64,000 bases of DNA from Seiridium cupressi (GCA_036674765.1 JARVKI010000033.1:186001-250000), one strand, 5' to 3'. Counted from the first letter of the stretch, positions 20,937 through 33,935 are shown. Notes: generated by a model not told the origin, from the sequence alone. Program-made: numbers and translations.

Positions 20937-21082
20937 AAAGCTTACGCTCATTCGGCTCTAAAGATGATATGAGGAAACAGAGTGAAGGGGTTATTGTGAT
21001 GTTGGTCAGTTTCATGGGTTAGTGTTAAAAGTCATTGTAGAGGACTTAGGCAGAACCAACGGGTATATCATTCATCTTCCCT

Positions 21083-21976
21083 TCATTGTTTACCACCGTG
21101 GTTGATCCCGTACCGTGCGAAGTGATCCATAAAGCCATCTTTTGTGTACTTGTTTCTAAAGTGGGTCGTTAGCTTCTTATTGTCTATGCACTTCATGCAA
21201 TAGAAGCCCCAATCAGCCAAGCGACCTGATGAAGTCAAGTAAGGTGCCGAAATAATAGCCATAAATCGTCGAGGCTCTCTCGTGGTGAGATCTAGTTGTC
21301 TGGGCCCGGTCTCGAATGTCTGAGAGGAAATGTCCAATATCCTGTTGCGCAAGGACTGACGGTCCAACAGCATAATCCTGCCCTTTGACAGCTTGTTGCG
21401 CTCCGTGAAGCGTCCTGGCAGACTAAAGATATGAGGCAAGCACTTGAGTTCTCCCCTTGCAATGCCAGCGTGCTTGGTCGCGAGCGTGGCGGACAAGGGC
21501 AAGTACAAGGGATCTGTAGTGAAGCAGAAGTAGCAAACGCGTTTGCAGGTAATGAGATATAGATAGCCACCGAAACGGTCGCAAGTTGCGCACTTGAAGG
21601 TAGAGAGGGTGTTGAAGAGGGTCATACAATCAAAATGTTTTGCGTCGATACTGATGATGGCGCGCAATATATCTGGGCAATGGTCAAAAACCATTAAGTA
21701 CTGGTGCAACGAGTCGACAAGGCCCATGGCCCGGCGATTGACGCTCCGAAAGGTAGTCAGGGACGGCAGATCCATCGACAAAAGAACGTTGGTGATAAGT
21801 TCAGCGGGGAGCAGATCTAACCTGCCTGCCGGATGCTTTGGTTGGCCGTGGTGCCGTCCGTTATCGAGGGGGCATCGAGTTTTGAGGCAAGCATCATCTA
21901 AGGTGTGGTCGACGATTCTTGACTTTGTATAGCCGTGTTTTTCGACATGATCTGGGGTAGATTGCACTGCGTCCAT
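21083..21976 (-). CDS. F-box protein with Cys motif (fungal family)
   Basis: 297 residues from the ATG at 21976; the frame is open further upstream to 22249 but that part is not protein-like. The F-box is at about 50-90: GRLDLLPAELITNVLLSMDL then PSLTTFRSVNRRAMGLVDS. A characteristic fungal motif follows: TFKCATCDRFGGYLYLITC, KRVCYFCFTTDPLYLPLSA, with CxxC pairs that may bind zinc. After that come HAGIARGELKCLPHIFSLPG and a C-terminal WGFYCMKCIDN. The substrate is unknown. The two F-box genes in the window are not close copies. Confidence 0.75.
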   Translation of the reverse strand: MDAVQSTPDHVEKHGYTKSRIVDHTLDDACLKTRCPLDNGRHHGQPKHPAGRLDLLPAELITNVLLSMDLPSLTTFRSVNRRAMGLVDSLHQYLMVFDHCPDILRAIISIDAKHFDCMTLFNTLSTFKCATCDRFGGYLYLITCKRVCYFCFTTDPLYLPLSATLATKHAGIARGELKCLPHIFSLPGRFTERNKLSKGRIMLLDRQSLRNRILDISSQTFETGPRQLDLTTREPRRFMAIISAPYLTSSGRLADWGFYCMKCIDNKKLTTHFRNKYTKDGFMDHFARYGINHGGKQ

Positions 21977-23005
21977 TCCGGCGAAACAGTCAAACGCTGC
22001 AAGACGGGCGTGAGGAAGGCAGGAAGTCGATTGATATGTGCGGACCAAACAAGTCCAGCTTCTCAGCGGAACACGGAATTTTCTGGGCTTCGCGCTTGAT
22101 TCTCGGTAAATCTTAGCACTCGGACATGAGACGGCTGCGGCGCCCACCTGCCCGGACTGGCCGGCGACGTTGACGCTGATCGTGTAGTCGATTCTATATT
22201 CGGAACATTTCCCAGCATCCGCATGTCTACGGCTGACGGCGCTCTGCACTAGGTTTACTCACATGGTTGAAGTGTGGAGGGTGGAACGTGAGTGGAAGTG
22301 CCGACCCCACGTACCAGCCCAAGGTACGGCTAGAAAGGCTTCGCGTCCACCTAAAATAATTGTCCTTGAGACTTTTAAAATAGTAACCATAGAGCCTGTG
22401 TGTTTTACTTCCGAGTAACAACTATCACTGGTTCGGATTGTTTCCAGCACACCCGAGGACCTTGAATGTAATCTGCTGCACTCGGACCAGCATACCATCG
22501 CTTTCGCAAACTGATTTATACATCGATACAGCGACAAGAACACTTCCTTTTCCGTCCGCATCGAGCCCCTCGATGTTGTATAATAGATCAAGAGGCATCG
22601 ATGGCCTCGGAAGCTCGAGGATGTATACCTGCTTCAAACAACAGAATTCCCATGGCATGACGACATGACGTTTGTCGTTTTGTTTTTCTCAGCCACAGCA
22701 TATTGGGGGGACGAAATCAAGCCCATTCCGTTGTTACATAATCACCAGGAAGGTTGAATTTCAAGAATTTTGCCGCTTCGAAAGTCACATAGCTGCTGCC
22801 TTCTCGAGGTTGTGCCATCCATGATGCGAGTACGGATCCAAGAGCCTCACTATCTGTGCACTAGCTTTTACGAGAATCCAATGCGGAAATATTTACCAAC
22901 TCGTTTTTTTAATGTGCCCGAACATTATAGCTATGTGAAGGGTTTTCCAGAACACCATGAACTTTTTCCCGCTACAAACAAGACCCGTACTACCAGTTGG
23001 GTAAC
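21977..23005. other. intergenic, no firm gene
   Basis: 1 kb between two minus-strand genes. A 77-codon minus frame (22425-22658, MPWEFCCLKQVYILELP...) is the only protein-like piece. It has no domain and could be 3' flank of the DAHP synthase transcript. Confidence 0.4.
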
Positions 23006-24304
<1,299 letters not shown>

Positions 24305-25585
24305 GTCGGTAGACTGGGTCTAATCGCAGGAGGGTAATTGATGGTGGAATCTACAGACAGTTAAGATGTTTTGCAGAACAATTAGCAGCACAACGGAGAA
24401 TGAAAGCTGGCAAGTTTAGAATCACGCTGTCGAAACGTTTTGCTGTAGAATATTTTTTCGAAGTTCAAGTTTACTGCTTGCGTCACACAAGCTCTTGGTG
24501 GGGTGTGTGACTTTGGCGGGGTACTCCGTCCACTAATTGAGTCAAGGTACGTCAGGTACTTGTAGGAATTTTCTAATGCATTTCGTTTTAGTGGCGGGTT
24601 GCACGCTGTAAGCTCTGGCACTTCCATGTATCATACATTAGTACTCAAGGTCTGCCGAGATCAAGGGGGTCCGATCTTCGCTTACAACCGCTTCGGGCTA
24701 CATTTCTGGACGGAACACGCGTCCACACCCATTTCAGGTTGGGATCCGAAGCATACATAGTTGAAATAGGCCGTCTACCATGCAGCCCGGGTTGAGGAAT
24801 TCATCTCAAGTTGAAACATGTTCTGCTCTATGCAGCATATGGACCGAGGTCTGAACAGCGGTCTGTCGAGGTGCGTCTTGATGCAGTACGACCTGGAAGC
24901 GGCACACGTAAGAATGGGTGTATCGACGTCGATCATATCGATGTAGCCGAAGAGCTGCAACACAGAACACCGTGCATGTTGTAGAATACCAAGACATGAC
25001 ATGTATGTGAGTGGCACAAGGGTCATGGGAAGCCATAAGTACATTTCGCAAGGTCTATGGTGCTACCGTCATTCATGGTTTTCACTACACCGTACCGATT
25101 TTTGTATCGTAAATTCAGATGACCACATATGAAGTAATTTTAGTGAGTAGGGACGAAAATGTACCAATCTCCAGCGGGTTATAACATCTGGATAGATAGA
25201 TATAAAACAGGGCATTGAGTCGCCTTGACCTCCCGAAACTGGTCTTTTATATTGTCCATATAGTTTATCATTAATCTATTTTCCAGGCTCAATGCAGACT
25301 TACATATAGTGTGAGAGCATATTACCAGTCGGATCTTTGACAATCGGCCCTCAACTTCATCAGACATTTATATACATTTAATTTACAAGATATAATCCCC
25401 CATTGATATCCCCCTTCGAAATCTTTAACTTCTGTTCTGCCAATGTCATAAATTCAGCGGAGGCCGTAGCTCTTGGTTCGGTCAACTCGAGATGACTTAA
25501 TCTTAGTCTGTATTCCTCACTCCTCATCATCGGATATGCTTGGCGATCGCTTCGACTGACTGTAACGTGGTCCCGTAGTCTTACT
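24305..25585. other. intergenic with DAHP synthase promoter
   Basis: 1.28 kb. The left part holds the DAHP synthase promoter with a TGAGTCA element. Short frames at 24382-24627 and 24775-25051 show nothing recognisable. The right part is the 3' flank of the FAR-17a gene. Confidence 0.45.
24538..24544. promoter_or_regulatory. candidate Gcn4/CPC1 (cross-pathway control) site TGAGTCA
   Basis: TGAGTCA is the pseudo-palindromic bZIP target of Gcn4/CPC1, which induces amino-acid biosynthesis genes on starvation. It lies 234 nt upstream of the DAHP synthase ATG, a known target class in fungi. A second TGAGTCA at 24251-24257 coincides with the branch site of intron 1 and is not counted. Confidence 0.45.
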
Positions 25586-26305
25586 CTATGCAGCCTTGAT
25601 CCTGCCACCTGCAGGTTTCGTGGCAGCTTCCTTCTTGAATTTCTCGATACCGTTAGCCTTTCCATACACCCATTTGAGCACCATTGTACTGCCTGTCATC
25701 ACTAAGGCCGAGACGGAAAACAATGCCACCCTTTGCCACGTGCTGAGCATGTCAAAAATGGGATAGGGGTACCATCCGTTCTTCCCGAAACAGTATTCGA
25801 CCCAGTACCAATAGCCAAACGCGATTCCCAGACTCAATACCAGGGCATTGTTGCGCTCGATCGTCCACGGCGGACTGAACAGCAGCAAATCCAGTGCCAG
25901 AAAAACGCCAGGGGCAGCGTGGAAGCCTACATCTGGCAGGATGTCCAGCTGGAACTCGGGCGGGAAAACCAAAGATTTATCAATGGCGCAGAGCCCCCAG
26001 TACAAAATAGTGATGAGGATCTCCAGCGGCGCCGTGATGGTGGCCAAGTGATTCTTCAGTCGGAAGAGCTGAGGTGACAAAGTCAAGTCCGAAAGTAGCC
26101 CCACAGAAAAGGTGAGGAGAGAACCGGCCAGTCCAATAATGGTGAGAAATTGGTAGTTTCCGCCGTACGACTTCGAGAGCGGTGTCTCCCAGTTGTTGAG
26201 GAACTGGAAGGAGAACAGAAAAGACGTGATGCCGGCTGCGTGGAGGATAAGGGATAGCGAGCGGGAGGGTGCCCGCAGGCGCTGGAGCGGATGAGAACCC
26301 GCCAT
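25586..26305 (-). CDS. FAR-17a/AIG1-like integral membrane protein
   Basis: Single exon, 239 residues. It has about six hydrophobic segments: SLILHAAGITSFLFSFQF, FLTIIGLAGSLLTFSVGLLS, APLEILITILYWGLC, FHAAPGVFLALDLLLFSP, ALVLSLGIAFGYWYWVEYC and VALFSVSALVMTGSTMVLKW. Family hallmarks are LNNWETPLSKSYGGNYQFLT (second-helix region), the conserved His in DVGFHAAPGVFLALDLLLF, and YWYWVEYCFGKNGWYPYPIF. The animal relatives AIG1 and ADTRP are threonine-type hydrolases of fatty-acid esters of hydroxy fatty acids; the fungal role is not established. The C-terminus is Lys-rich and faces the cytosol in most predictions. It neighbours a P450 on the same strand, but the family is not known to work with P450s. 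Confidence 0.85.
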   Translation of the reverse strand: MAGSHPLQRLRAPSRSLSLILHAAGITSFLFSFQFLNNWETPLSKSYGGNYQFLTIIGLAGSLLTFSVGLLSDLTLSPQLFRLKNHLATITAPLEILITILYWGLCAIDKSLVFPPEFQLDILPDVGFHAAPGVFLALDLLLFSPPWTIERNNALVLSLGIAFGYWYWVEYCFGKNGWYPYPIFDMLSTWQRVALFSVSALVMTGSTMVLKWVYGKANGIEKFKKEAATKPAGGRIKAA

Positions 26306-26877
26306 AGTGGATAGTGATAAACCCCTCGAGCTGGAGTCTATATATAAGAAATCGCGGACAGGAGTAGGAAAGGTCTATAGCAAAGCAAAAACGGAGTATT
26401 TGGTTGTGAGAAAGTTGAGCACGGCGTTGGAGCAAGACGCGCCTGCAATGACGTTTTGAATTGCTGGAAACTGGGTGGTACCCGTAGTTGCCGCACAGTG
26501 GGTCTCGATTGCAGGAACGGCACTCACGTGGGCCTGCGGTCCGCTCTTCGTGGCCGCCGATTCGATTACAATCTCGGGTTCCCGGGTACTGATGATTTCC
26601 GGTACTTGGGTGGTTAGTTGCTAAAATCATAGAATAAAACCATCCCTGCGTCGTCGCAACTGGCCTCCTATTTTCCACAGTTAAGGGAGTAGTTTCGTCA
26701 CAGAACGACGAAAGCGAGCCTGGATGGATTCTCAGACATGCTAAGTGACTGCTAGTCTCAAAACTATAATTCGTGCATTCAGATGTAAGTAGAGACGCTC
26801 TTTCAGGTTATGCCTCTCATGTTATATCAATAAAAATAGTACCATAGCCCAGCCGCACCATTGGTCATCTGACCTGA
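26306..26877. other. intergenic
   Basis: 572 nt between two minus-strand genes. It holds the FAR-17a promoter and the P450 3' flank. Nothing recognisable. Confidence 0.4.
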
Positions 26878-28616
26878 TTACCATCCATCGACAACTGTTG
26901 CATACACATGTAAACCCTTGGCGGGCCTCGCGGTGACGCCTCCCTTGATCTCGATCTTTGTCTCATCCTCCTCCTCCTTGTTGTACAGCTCAAACTCAAA
27001 ACGCCCCATCCAGGATGCTAGCAGACAGGCAAATTCAGCCTTCGCGAAAGCTTGTCCAATGCAACTCCTGGGCCCATGAAGGAAAGTCATAAAGGCGTAG
27101 TTACTCGAAGCCCCTCCGCTGGCTGCCGACCTGTCGCTTTCATCCTTTGGGATCCACCGGTCAGGGTTGAAGTCTGCTGCATCGGGTCCCCATGATTCCT
27201 TGTCGAAGTTGGTTGCCGTGGGCGCGAGGATAATGCGCGTGCCCTTGGGAACCGGATGTCCAAGAATACTTGTGTCGACCACAGTCTCGCGAATGGTGAC
27301 TGGGACCGGCGAGTAGTACCGCAGCACTTCGTTACAGACCGCATTTAGGTAAGGTAAATGATCAACCTGCAGACTTGTGACGTCCTCGCTCGAATCAGGA
27401 GATGGCAGATTCTCGCGAATCTCTTGTCGGAGCCGCTTTTGCACATTCGGATGTTTGGAGAGCATGTAGACTGCCCATGTCATTGCCGATGCGGTGGTCT
27501 CGTGCCCGGCGGCGAGGAAAGTCATCATCTGGTTGACCAGGTCCTCATCGGTGAACCCACCCGATTCAATGGCCACAGATAGAATGTCAACATCAGTGAG
27601 CTCTTTCCTCGCCAGCTTCTCCTTCTTCTCCACAATGAGATCCCTGCAGACTGTCTTGATCACCTTGGAGGCTTCGCTGATGGCGCTGTTGCGCTTCACT
27701 GGCAGGTTGGTAATAACCCAATTTGGGAGGAATAAACCCAATAGCCCTAATAGCTGAGCTTGGCGCGATGGTTGGAATACGGCCCGGTAGGTCTCGTTGA
27801 TTTCATTGTATGGATCCTTGATAGCATTAAAGTTCCGGCCCATTCCTGCAATGCCGATGATATCAAGAGTTGCTCGGGAGGCCCAGTTCCCGATTTCTAT
27901 TACAGCAGTGTCCTTGCGGTTGATCAAAGCTTTCTCAGCATCCTGTACCGTATTATCCTTGGCAGCATCTGCTAAAATTGATTCCGACATCGCTTGGACT
28001 GCTGTCTTGCCAACCCGCCAGAAGACGGGGTAAAGATCCTTGACGTGTCTGAAGGCAAACGCAGGTAGGAGCATCCGGCGCTGAGCTTTGTGTTGATCAC
28101 CTTCAGCAATTAACACGCCGACTCCTAGGATTCGTCCTAAGAAAGCCTTAATCTCAGGTGGCTTCTCAAAGTCATAGTTGCGGTGGACGAGAACTTCAGC
28201 TAGGGCTTTTGCTCCAGTGACAAAGAGGCGCTCCCCGTTGAACGCTCCCAAATAACGGATAACGCCATCATTAGGGACAGTACGAACCCTTTGGTGAGTC
28301 AGCCTACCATGTCCTCGCCCAAGGGAAAGATCACTTACCACTCTCGCATGGGGTATCCCGTCGGCAGATCTCGGATCTTCTTGAAATGTCCCATAAACAT
28401 GGAGCCACCCTTCGGTTCAGGAAGCCCGCGAAGCGGAGAGAAGAACTTTGGGTAGAGGAAGATTATCCAAACAGCATAGGCTAGCCCCTGTAGAAGACAC
28501 AGGCCGATGAATATGCCCAAGGACTTTGGAATCGTCCATGATTCTTGGCGCGCCACAATCAGGTAGGTTGAAATAAAAGATGCGAGCGTGAAAGCTCGCC
28601 ACGGTGGTCCAGCCAT
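26878..28616 (-). CDS. cytochrome P450 monooxygenase (microsomal)
   Basis: Two exons, 28339-28616 and 26878-28288, give 562 residues. The 50-nt intron (GTAAGT...CCAAAG, branch CTGAC) completes a Trp codon. P450s are heme-thiolate monooxygenases on the ER membrane, fed by P450 reductase. The N-terminus has two hydrophobic stretches (LASFISTYLIVARQ and LGIFIGLCLLQGLAYAVWII). The I-helix is FLAAGHETTASAMTWAVYML, the K-helix ExxR is EVLR, the PERF-like motif is FNPDRW, and the heme loop is FLHGPRSCIGQAFAKAEFAC with the ligand Cys. All core residues are present. The first position of the heme loop is Leu-His rather than the usual FxxG start (FLHGPRSCIG), which still fits. Family and substrate cannot be assigned; flanks do not indicate a metabolite cluster. 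Confidence 0.92.
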
Positions 28617-30224
28617 GTTTCGATATACGCAGTAATCTAGAGTTGGAGATGACTTGGATTTACGGCGGACGCAAGTGCGGAGTTGGCCTTGAGAAGACCT
28701 TATTAATTGGTAGAACGAAATCCGGATAGCTTTTGAAGACCTGTTCAGTTCAGCAATTTGGGGTTGAACAAGGTGCGACGACAGGCTGAGCCAGCGGTTT
28801 CAGAAGTTTCCGCTCTACCAGGGCCCAATCCAGTATTTGTGTTCGGTCCTCGTTACAGAAGCATGGGGGAGGACGGTTTTCAGGCGTCCGAATTCCTGAT
28901 CGTCCAGAATGCAATGGAAGGAAGATGTGTAAGGGTTAAGAACTGCTTTTTATGGACATCCAGTGATGATGCTTCTATTTCACACCCACTTTAGTTTTGG
29001 TTCCAGCGATAGTCGCTCAACCCAAGCGCACGGTTAACGAAGATGCCGCGCCGTTTCATGCGGCTTTAGGCTTAGTCTATGGGTTTTCAATGCAATGTTG
29101 GTTTAGCATGGTCAATCCGAGTGCGAGTGCAAGGTTCAAAACTCGGGTTTCGGATCTCGAGCCGCGGTTCATCAGGCAGTCACAGTATTTTCGTCGCGAT
29201 GGATGACAACCTGATGTCTTCAGCCACAAAACGTGTCAACATGAGCTTATTGTTCGTCCGCCTAAGGAAGTTCATTGCCCAAGGCCGGTGAGTCGGGCTT
29301 TTCTATCACCTCCGTCTGCCGTTCAATAGTGATCCATGTTGAAGATCAATGGAAATGTGGGTACTAACGAAATCCATGCCCAAAATGGCGTGGCTCCAAC
29401 CTAAGAATACCAGACTTTCTATGTAGAGTATGTCGACTTGCGACGATGCTTGTCGCTATTCTCCACGTGTCTGTATAACCAGAATGAGAGGCAGAAATTG
29501 GCTTTGGGGAAGAGTGTCTGAACACAATGCGCTCAGCGTTTCCACCAGAAGACGGGAGACCACAGCTACTCACTACCTGTTTAGTGGCAAGTAACTATAA
29601 GCAGTCAGCAAATCGGCCCTAATACCCCGCCGGTTGAGGCAAGAAATATTTCGGACATCATCATTGCTGGCTGCGGCTGAATCGACGCATGAGGGCTTCA
29701 GCCTGGAGTAGGGGTACTTAGATTGTTTTGTATACCTTTTTATTAGGAACCCTGGGATGACCATATGATAGTGGTTGATATCTGGTCAGTCATAGTTTAG
29801 AAGTCCTGAAGGTTGTTCTAAAGTGCTGTTGCGATAGACGAGCTCGAGAAGACCCCTAATCGAAGGGGCTATACTGAAAGTAACTGCTATCAATCGGATG
29901 ATTATGTTCGTAAAGTGACCGGAAAGCTCAACTTAATCCCGATCCATTCATACACCGTAATGAGTATAGTAATTTGGGCTCAGATTTCAATGGCTACGGA
30001 ATACGGTATGCATTTCTTGGCTTCTGTCAGATTGCCTAATTGGCTGCAACGCCAATCCAATTGGCTGACCATTGTGAGGAGATCCATTTCGAGGATCGTC
30101 CGCACTTGAAGTCATCTTAGTTAAATACATTTCAATACTCCACACAAAGCTCTCGCTACTACTAAGAACCGCTCTCATCCAGGTGATCCATACTCTTGTG
30201 CACATTCTCTTGATATATCTCAAG
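28617..30224. other. 1.6 kb divergent intergenic region, no gene supported
   Basis: Lies between the start of the P450 (minus) and the dehydrogenase (plus). Short frames only. No repeat or element recognised. Confidence 0.45.
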
Positions 30225-31252
30225 ATGACGTCCCCGCTAGCCAAGATCGGCATACTTTCGATCGGTGATATGGGGATGGGCATCGCCAAGCTCCTCACAG
30301 CTCAAGGATTCTCGGTAGCAACCAGTGGTAAAGGTCGAAGGTATTCGCGCATTTCCTTCTCCGGGTTGTACTTTATCCTAATTTTACCCTCAGCAATGAT
30401 ACAATTGAACGCGCGAAGAGTGCCAACGTCGATGTCCTAAAGTCTGACGTGGAGTTAACAGACGCCTGCTCCGTCATACTGTCAGTAGTTCCTCCCCGGG
30501 ATGCGACCGCCACTGCGGAGCGCATCATTGATGCTCTGGTCGGAACCACTTCAAGGGACCAGCCACTCTATTTCGCGGATCTGAATGCTGTAGCACCCTC
30601 TACGTGCCGCACCATCGCCGCGCTGATCGAGAAATCCCGCGCGCCCGTCCGCTTCGTGGACGGGGCCATCATCGGCGGCCCGCCATCGCTCAAGGAGTCA
30701 TCCGAAGATGGAAACAGTGATGCACAGTGGAATAGACCCAGCATCCCGACCTCGGGACCTCACAAGTTATCCGACATCCCTGATTTCGGGGAGAAGTTGT
30801 TCTCGACACTCAATATGCGCCATATATCACCAGATATCGGTGCCGCGAGCGGACTGAAAATGTGCTTCGCCAGCACGACAAAAGGTTTCACCTCGATCAT
30901 GATTCAGTCGTTCACGACGGCGCAACGGCTTGGTGTTTTGGACGAGCTTCGCCAAGAGCTGCAGACCATGTCCCCTGCATCTTGGAAGACTGCCGAAAAG
31001 GGTGTTATTGGGATGGCCCCTAAGGCGTATCGCTGGGTTAGGGAGATGGAGGAGATCGCACTCACGTTTGAGGAGGATGGTGGGTTCTCCCAGGACTCTT
31101 TCCGAGGCGCCGCCAAAGTGTACAAGGCAGTTGCTGAGGATTCGGAACTGGGACAAGAGAAGATTGGCAAGAGAAAGCGAGGTACGACAGTCGAGGATAT
31201 GGCGGCGGCAATGGCTGAGGGTTTAGACAAGCGCAAGAAGAAGAATGTGTAG
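30225..31252 (+). CDS. 6-phosphogluconate dehydrogenase-like NAD(P)-binding protein with DUF1932 C-terminal domain
   Basis: Two exons, 30225-30340 and 30394-31252, give 324 residues; the intron is 53 nt (GTATTC...CCTCAG). The N-terminal Rossmann unit starts KIGILSIGDMGMGIAKLLTA with the dinucleotide-binding turn written SIGDMGMG. It continues TDACSVILSVVPPRDA, YFADLNAVAPSTCR and RFVDGAIIGGPP, the last typical of the beta-hydroxyacid dehydrogenase superfamily. The C-terminal helical part has GAASGLKMCFASTTKGFTSI (the conserved Lys region) and matches the DUF1932 type. Reaction and substrate are unknown. The tail is highly basic (GQEKIGKRKRG, EGLDKRKKKNV), unusual for a soluble dehydrogenase. 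Confidence 0.82.
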
Positions 31253-32574
31253 AGTCTAGATGACAGGCTGCTTGCTTGTAGTAGAGCGCTCCAACACGGC
31301 TGTACTGGTGAGAAGACACGTTAAATTAGATGGTTAATTTCCGGGTAACAACATGTTAAGTACATAATTCACCACCATGACTGCATTGGAAAGTTGGTCT
31401 GAAATCACTTAAAACGCTTGATAATATCTTGTGTTAATGTGGTTGTGATCCGCACACTCCTGTTCACCGGGGATCGCGTACTTATAAGTGTCAACTGAAG
31501 TTATTCATCGCATGAGAAAATTGCACTGGCATATGTGTATACGCATGCAACATGCCTCTAATCAAGAACTGAACCTACTGCCGATAGCTCGGGAACATTA
31601 CTTCTGGTATGGAGGTGCCGAGTCCAAACATTCCTTGCATTCAGACAACTGAGTGGTATACCTAGATCTGAAATGAGCTTAGTCAATATCAATTTTTCAT
31701 GACTATTTGGAACCATCGACATACCAAATTTTTATGGGTCGATGGCTTCGCATTGAATTAAATGCACAGGAAAAAGCCTTCGAACAATTGCACAAGAGTC
31801 ATGTGGGTTGACGAGAAGTACATGTAGAATCTTTCCAGCTCACAAGAAGGGTTGTTTAGCTTTGAGCGGACCGCTAGCACTAGTTAACGAACCAGCGCCG
31901 TCACATGCTCATTTTAACTGCCATGACTGGCCTGAGCGGGGCTTGTTTCTAGCGGAGCACCCCTGACCTTCACCTACTGAAGGACAAGTGAATCCCTTGA
32001 TGTATTCCCTGGGGAGAGGCTAGATTAGATGTAAGTCACAATGTTACAAGAAACCAAGAAAGGCAATTGATCTCGTGCTCTGAAACCTGCATCCACCAAA
32101 TCCTGCAAGCATGGCGTTGTCGACCTATCCAAAGCTTGCTGCCTGTGAAAACAATACCAACAATACCAGATGCCGCAATGCCGCACTCCCTTCGTTGAGC
32201 CTTTGGAAAGCGTCTAGACCGAGCCTCCACTTGCCTAATCTGCGAGCTACCCCTGGATTCGAACCCCAATTCTCCAAGCAATTGGGTTGGTCCCTTGATC
32301 CCAAAAGATCTTCCGCCCCTCGCAGCAATGACGTCCATTTAGTTTCACGAGTTTTGACTGCATCGTTGTTCGTGCCAACAAACTGCAAACCTATTTTCCG
32401 AGCTGTGCACATTGGACAAGATCACAAGCTGGAGTGACTTATCTTCCCAGGCGCCTTCGCAGTGTGTAGAAAACTCAATTAAGATCTAGAGACTTCCCCT
32501 TTCCGAATTCGGCTACGACTATTGCCGACTGCCCAGATACCAGATTATCTACCACACACACCTACACACCCACG
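31253..32574. other. intergenic with a stop-poor hairpin-containing block
   Basis: 1.32 kb between two plus-strand genes. The block about 32100-32440 is more GC-rich than its flanks and open in several frames on both strands. It contains a tRNA T-loop-like string (GGTTCGAATCC, minus strand) next to a hairpin. No complete tRNA can be folded from it. Confidence 0.4.
32262..32288. other. imperfect hairpin next to a T-loop-like string
   Basis: AACCCCAATT, loop ctccaagc, AATTGGGTT: nine base pairs with one bulged base. On the minus strand it is followed directly by TTCGAATCC. The T-stem required for a tRNA does not pair beyond two or three bases and no A-box is visible, so this is not called a tRNA. 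Confidence 0.35.
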
Positions 32575-33935
32575 ATGTCGCCGAGGCATAACGGTGACAC
32601 GAACGGCGTCGTGGGCCATGTCCGCTTCATCTCGCTCGAATACGACGGCAACAACTCGGACGCTTCCGCGCTACAACTGGTGACGGAGTTGCGGGCCGAA
32701 TGGAAAGAGCCTGGCTCCAAGGTCGAGTTCGTGCGGTTCACCGAGGGCATCACGAACACCCTTTTGAAGGCGATCAATAGACGAGAAGGTCTCTCGAAAG
32801 AGGAGATAGACAATGATGCCGTCCTACTGCGAGCCTATGGAAACGGTACCCAAATACTTATCGACCGACAACGAGAGACGGAGAATCATGAGCTCCTGAT
32901 GCAGTATGGTTTAGCCCCGGAGCTGTTGGCAAGATTCAAGAATGGAATGATGTACAGATACATCAGCGGAAAAGCAACACTGCCAGAGGACTTGAGGAAG
33001 CCCTCGATATATCTAGCAGTCGCCAGGCGTCTTGCTGAGTGGCATGCCACGGTGCCTTGCCTGTCTACTACCACTGTCACTACAAACGGGGCTAATGGCG
33101 CTCACGGCGCGTCCCACATTACAATAGAAGTGGTGGACTCCGGCAAGCCACCGCCAAATGTATGGACCGTGATGCAGAAGTGGCTGCTCGCCCTGCCGAC
33201 AGCAACGCAGACACAGCGAGAGAGACAAGCCAAGCTTCAAGGAGAGCTCGTCAGATTGGTCAAAGACTTGAGCCAACGGCCCGGCCTGGGCAAGGATGGC
33301 GTGAGTTTTCCCATGTCGCAAATGCCCCGTACCTACTTTCCTGTTTGCTGGATAGGCGGATACTTGTCTCAGAATTTAAGGTTCAGCCTGCTAACGCTGG
33401 ATAGCTCGTGTTCGCACATTGTGATCTATTGAGTGGGAATGTGATAGTCATGCCCAGGGCATCTGCAGTCAAGTCGAACGATACCGAAGAGACGGTCAAC
33501 TTCATCGACTATGAGTACGCGACACCTTCGCCAGCTGCTTTCGACCTGGCAAACCATTTTGCTGAGTGGGGAGGTTTCGATTGTGACTTCTCGGTGCTGC
33601 CAACGCGCGCCCAAAGGCTTGAGTTTATCAAGGATTACATACACACCTATTTCCAGCTTTTGCCTGATACGGAGAAGCCGGGGGTTCTTGACGAGGAGGC
33701 AGAGGTTACCAAGCTTTTTGACGAAGTTGATGAGTTCAGGGGGGTTCCAGGATTTTACTGGGGCATCTGGGCACTGATCCAGGCAGAGATCTCCCAAATT
33801 GACTTCGATTATGCGGATTACGCAGAGGTCAGATTGGGAGAGTACTGGGCATGGCGGGACGAGGTCACTGGATCGCGAGCTTCAGAGGGCAGAGAACTGC
33901 CGCTTCGCGAGAGACGATGGGCACAGGCCGAATAG
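32575..33935 (+). CDS. choline/ethanolamine kinase
   Basis: Two exons, 32575-33300 and 33405-33935, give 418 residues. The 104-nt intron (GTGAGT...GATAG) has a GCTAACG branch site. The enzyme phosphorylates ethanolamine or choline with ATP, the first step of the Kennedy phospholipid pathway, in the cytosol. Features in order: FVRFTEGITNTLLKAIN (nucleotide-binding loop region), VLLRAYGNGTQILIDRQRE, GMMYRYISG, a linker rich in Thr/Gly (about 165-185), the Brenner motif across the splice junction LVFAHCDLLSGNVIV (catalytic Asp), and the choline-kinase motif VNFIDYEYATPSPAAFDLAN (metal-binding Asp), followed by HFAEWGGFDCDF. FYWGIWALIQAEISQIDFDY near the C-terminus is more like ethanolamine kinase (EKI) than the long-form choline kinases. 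I favour ethanolamine kinase. Confidence 0.9.

Noticed and set aside
22425..22658. 77-codon minus-strand frame that looks mildly protein-like
   Set aside because: No family match or splice support; lies in the 3' flank of the DAHP synthase gene.
32258..32330. possible tRNA on the minus strand (GGTTCGAATCC)
   Set aside because: The T-stem does not pair, no A-box lies at the right distance, and no acceptor stem can be drawn.
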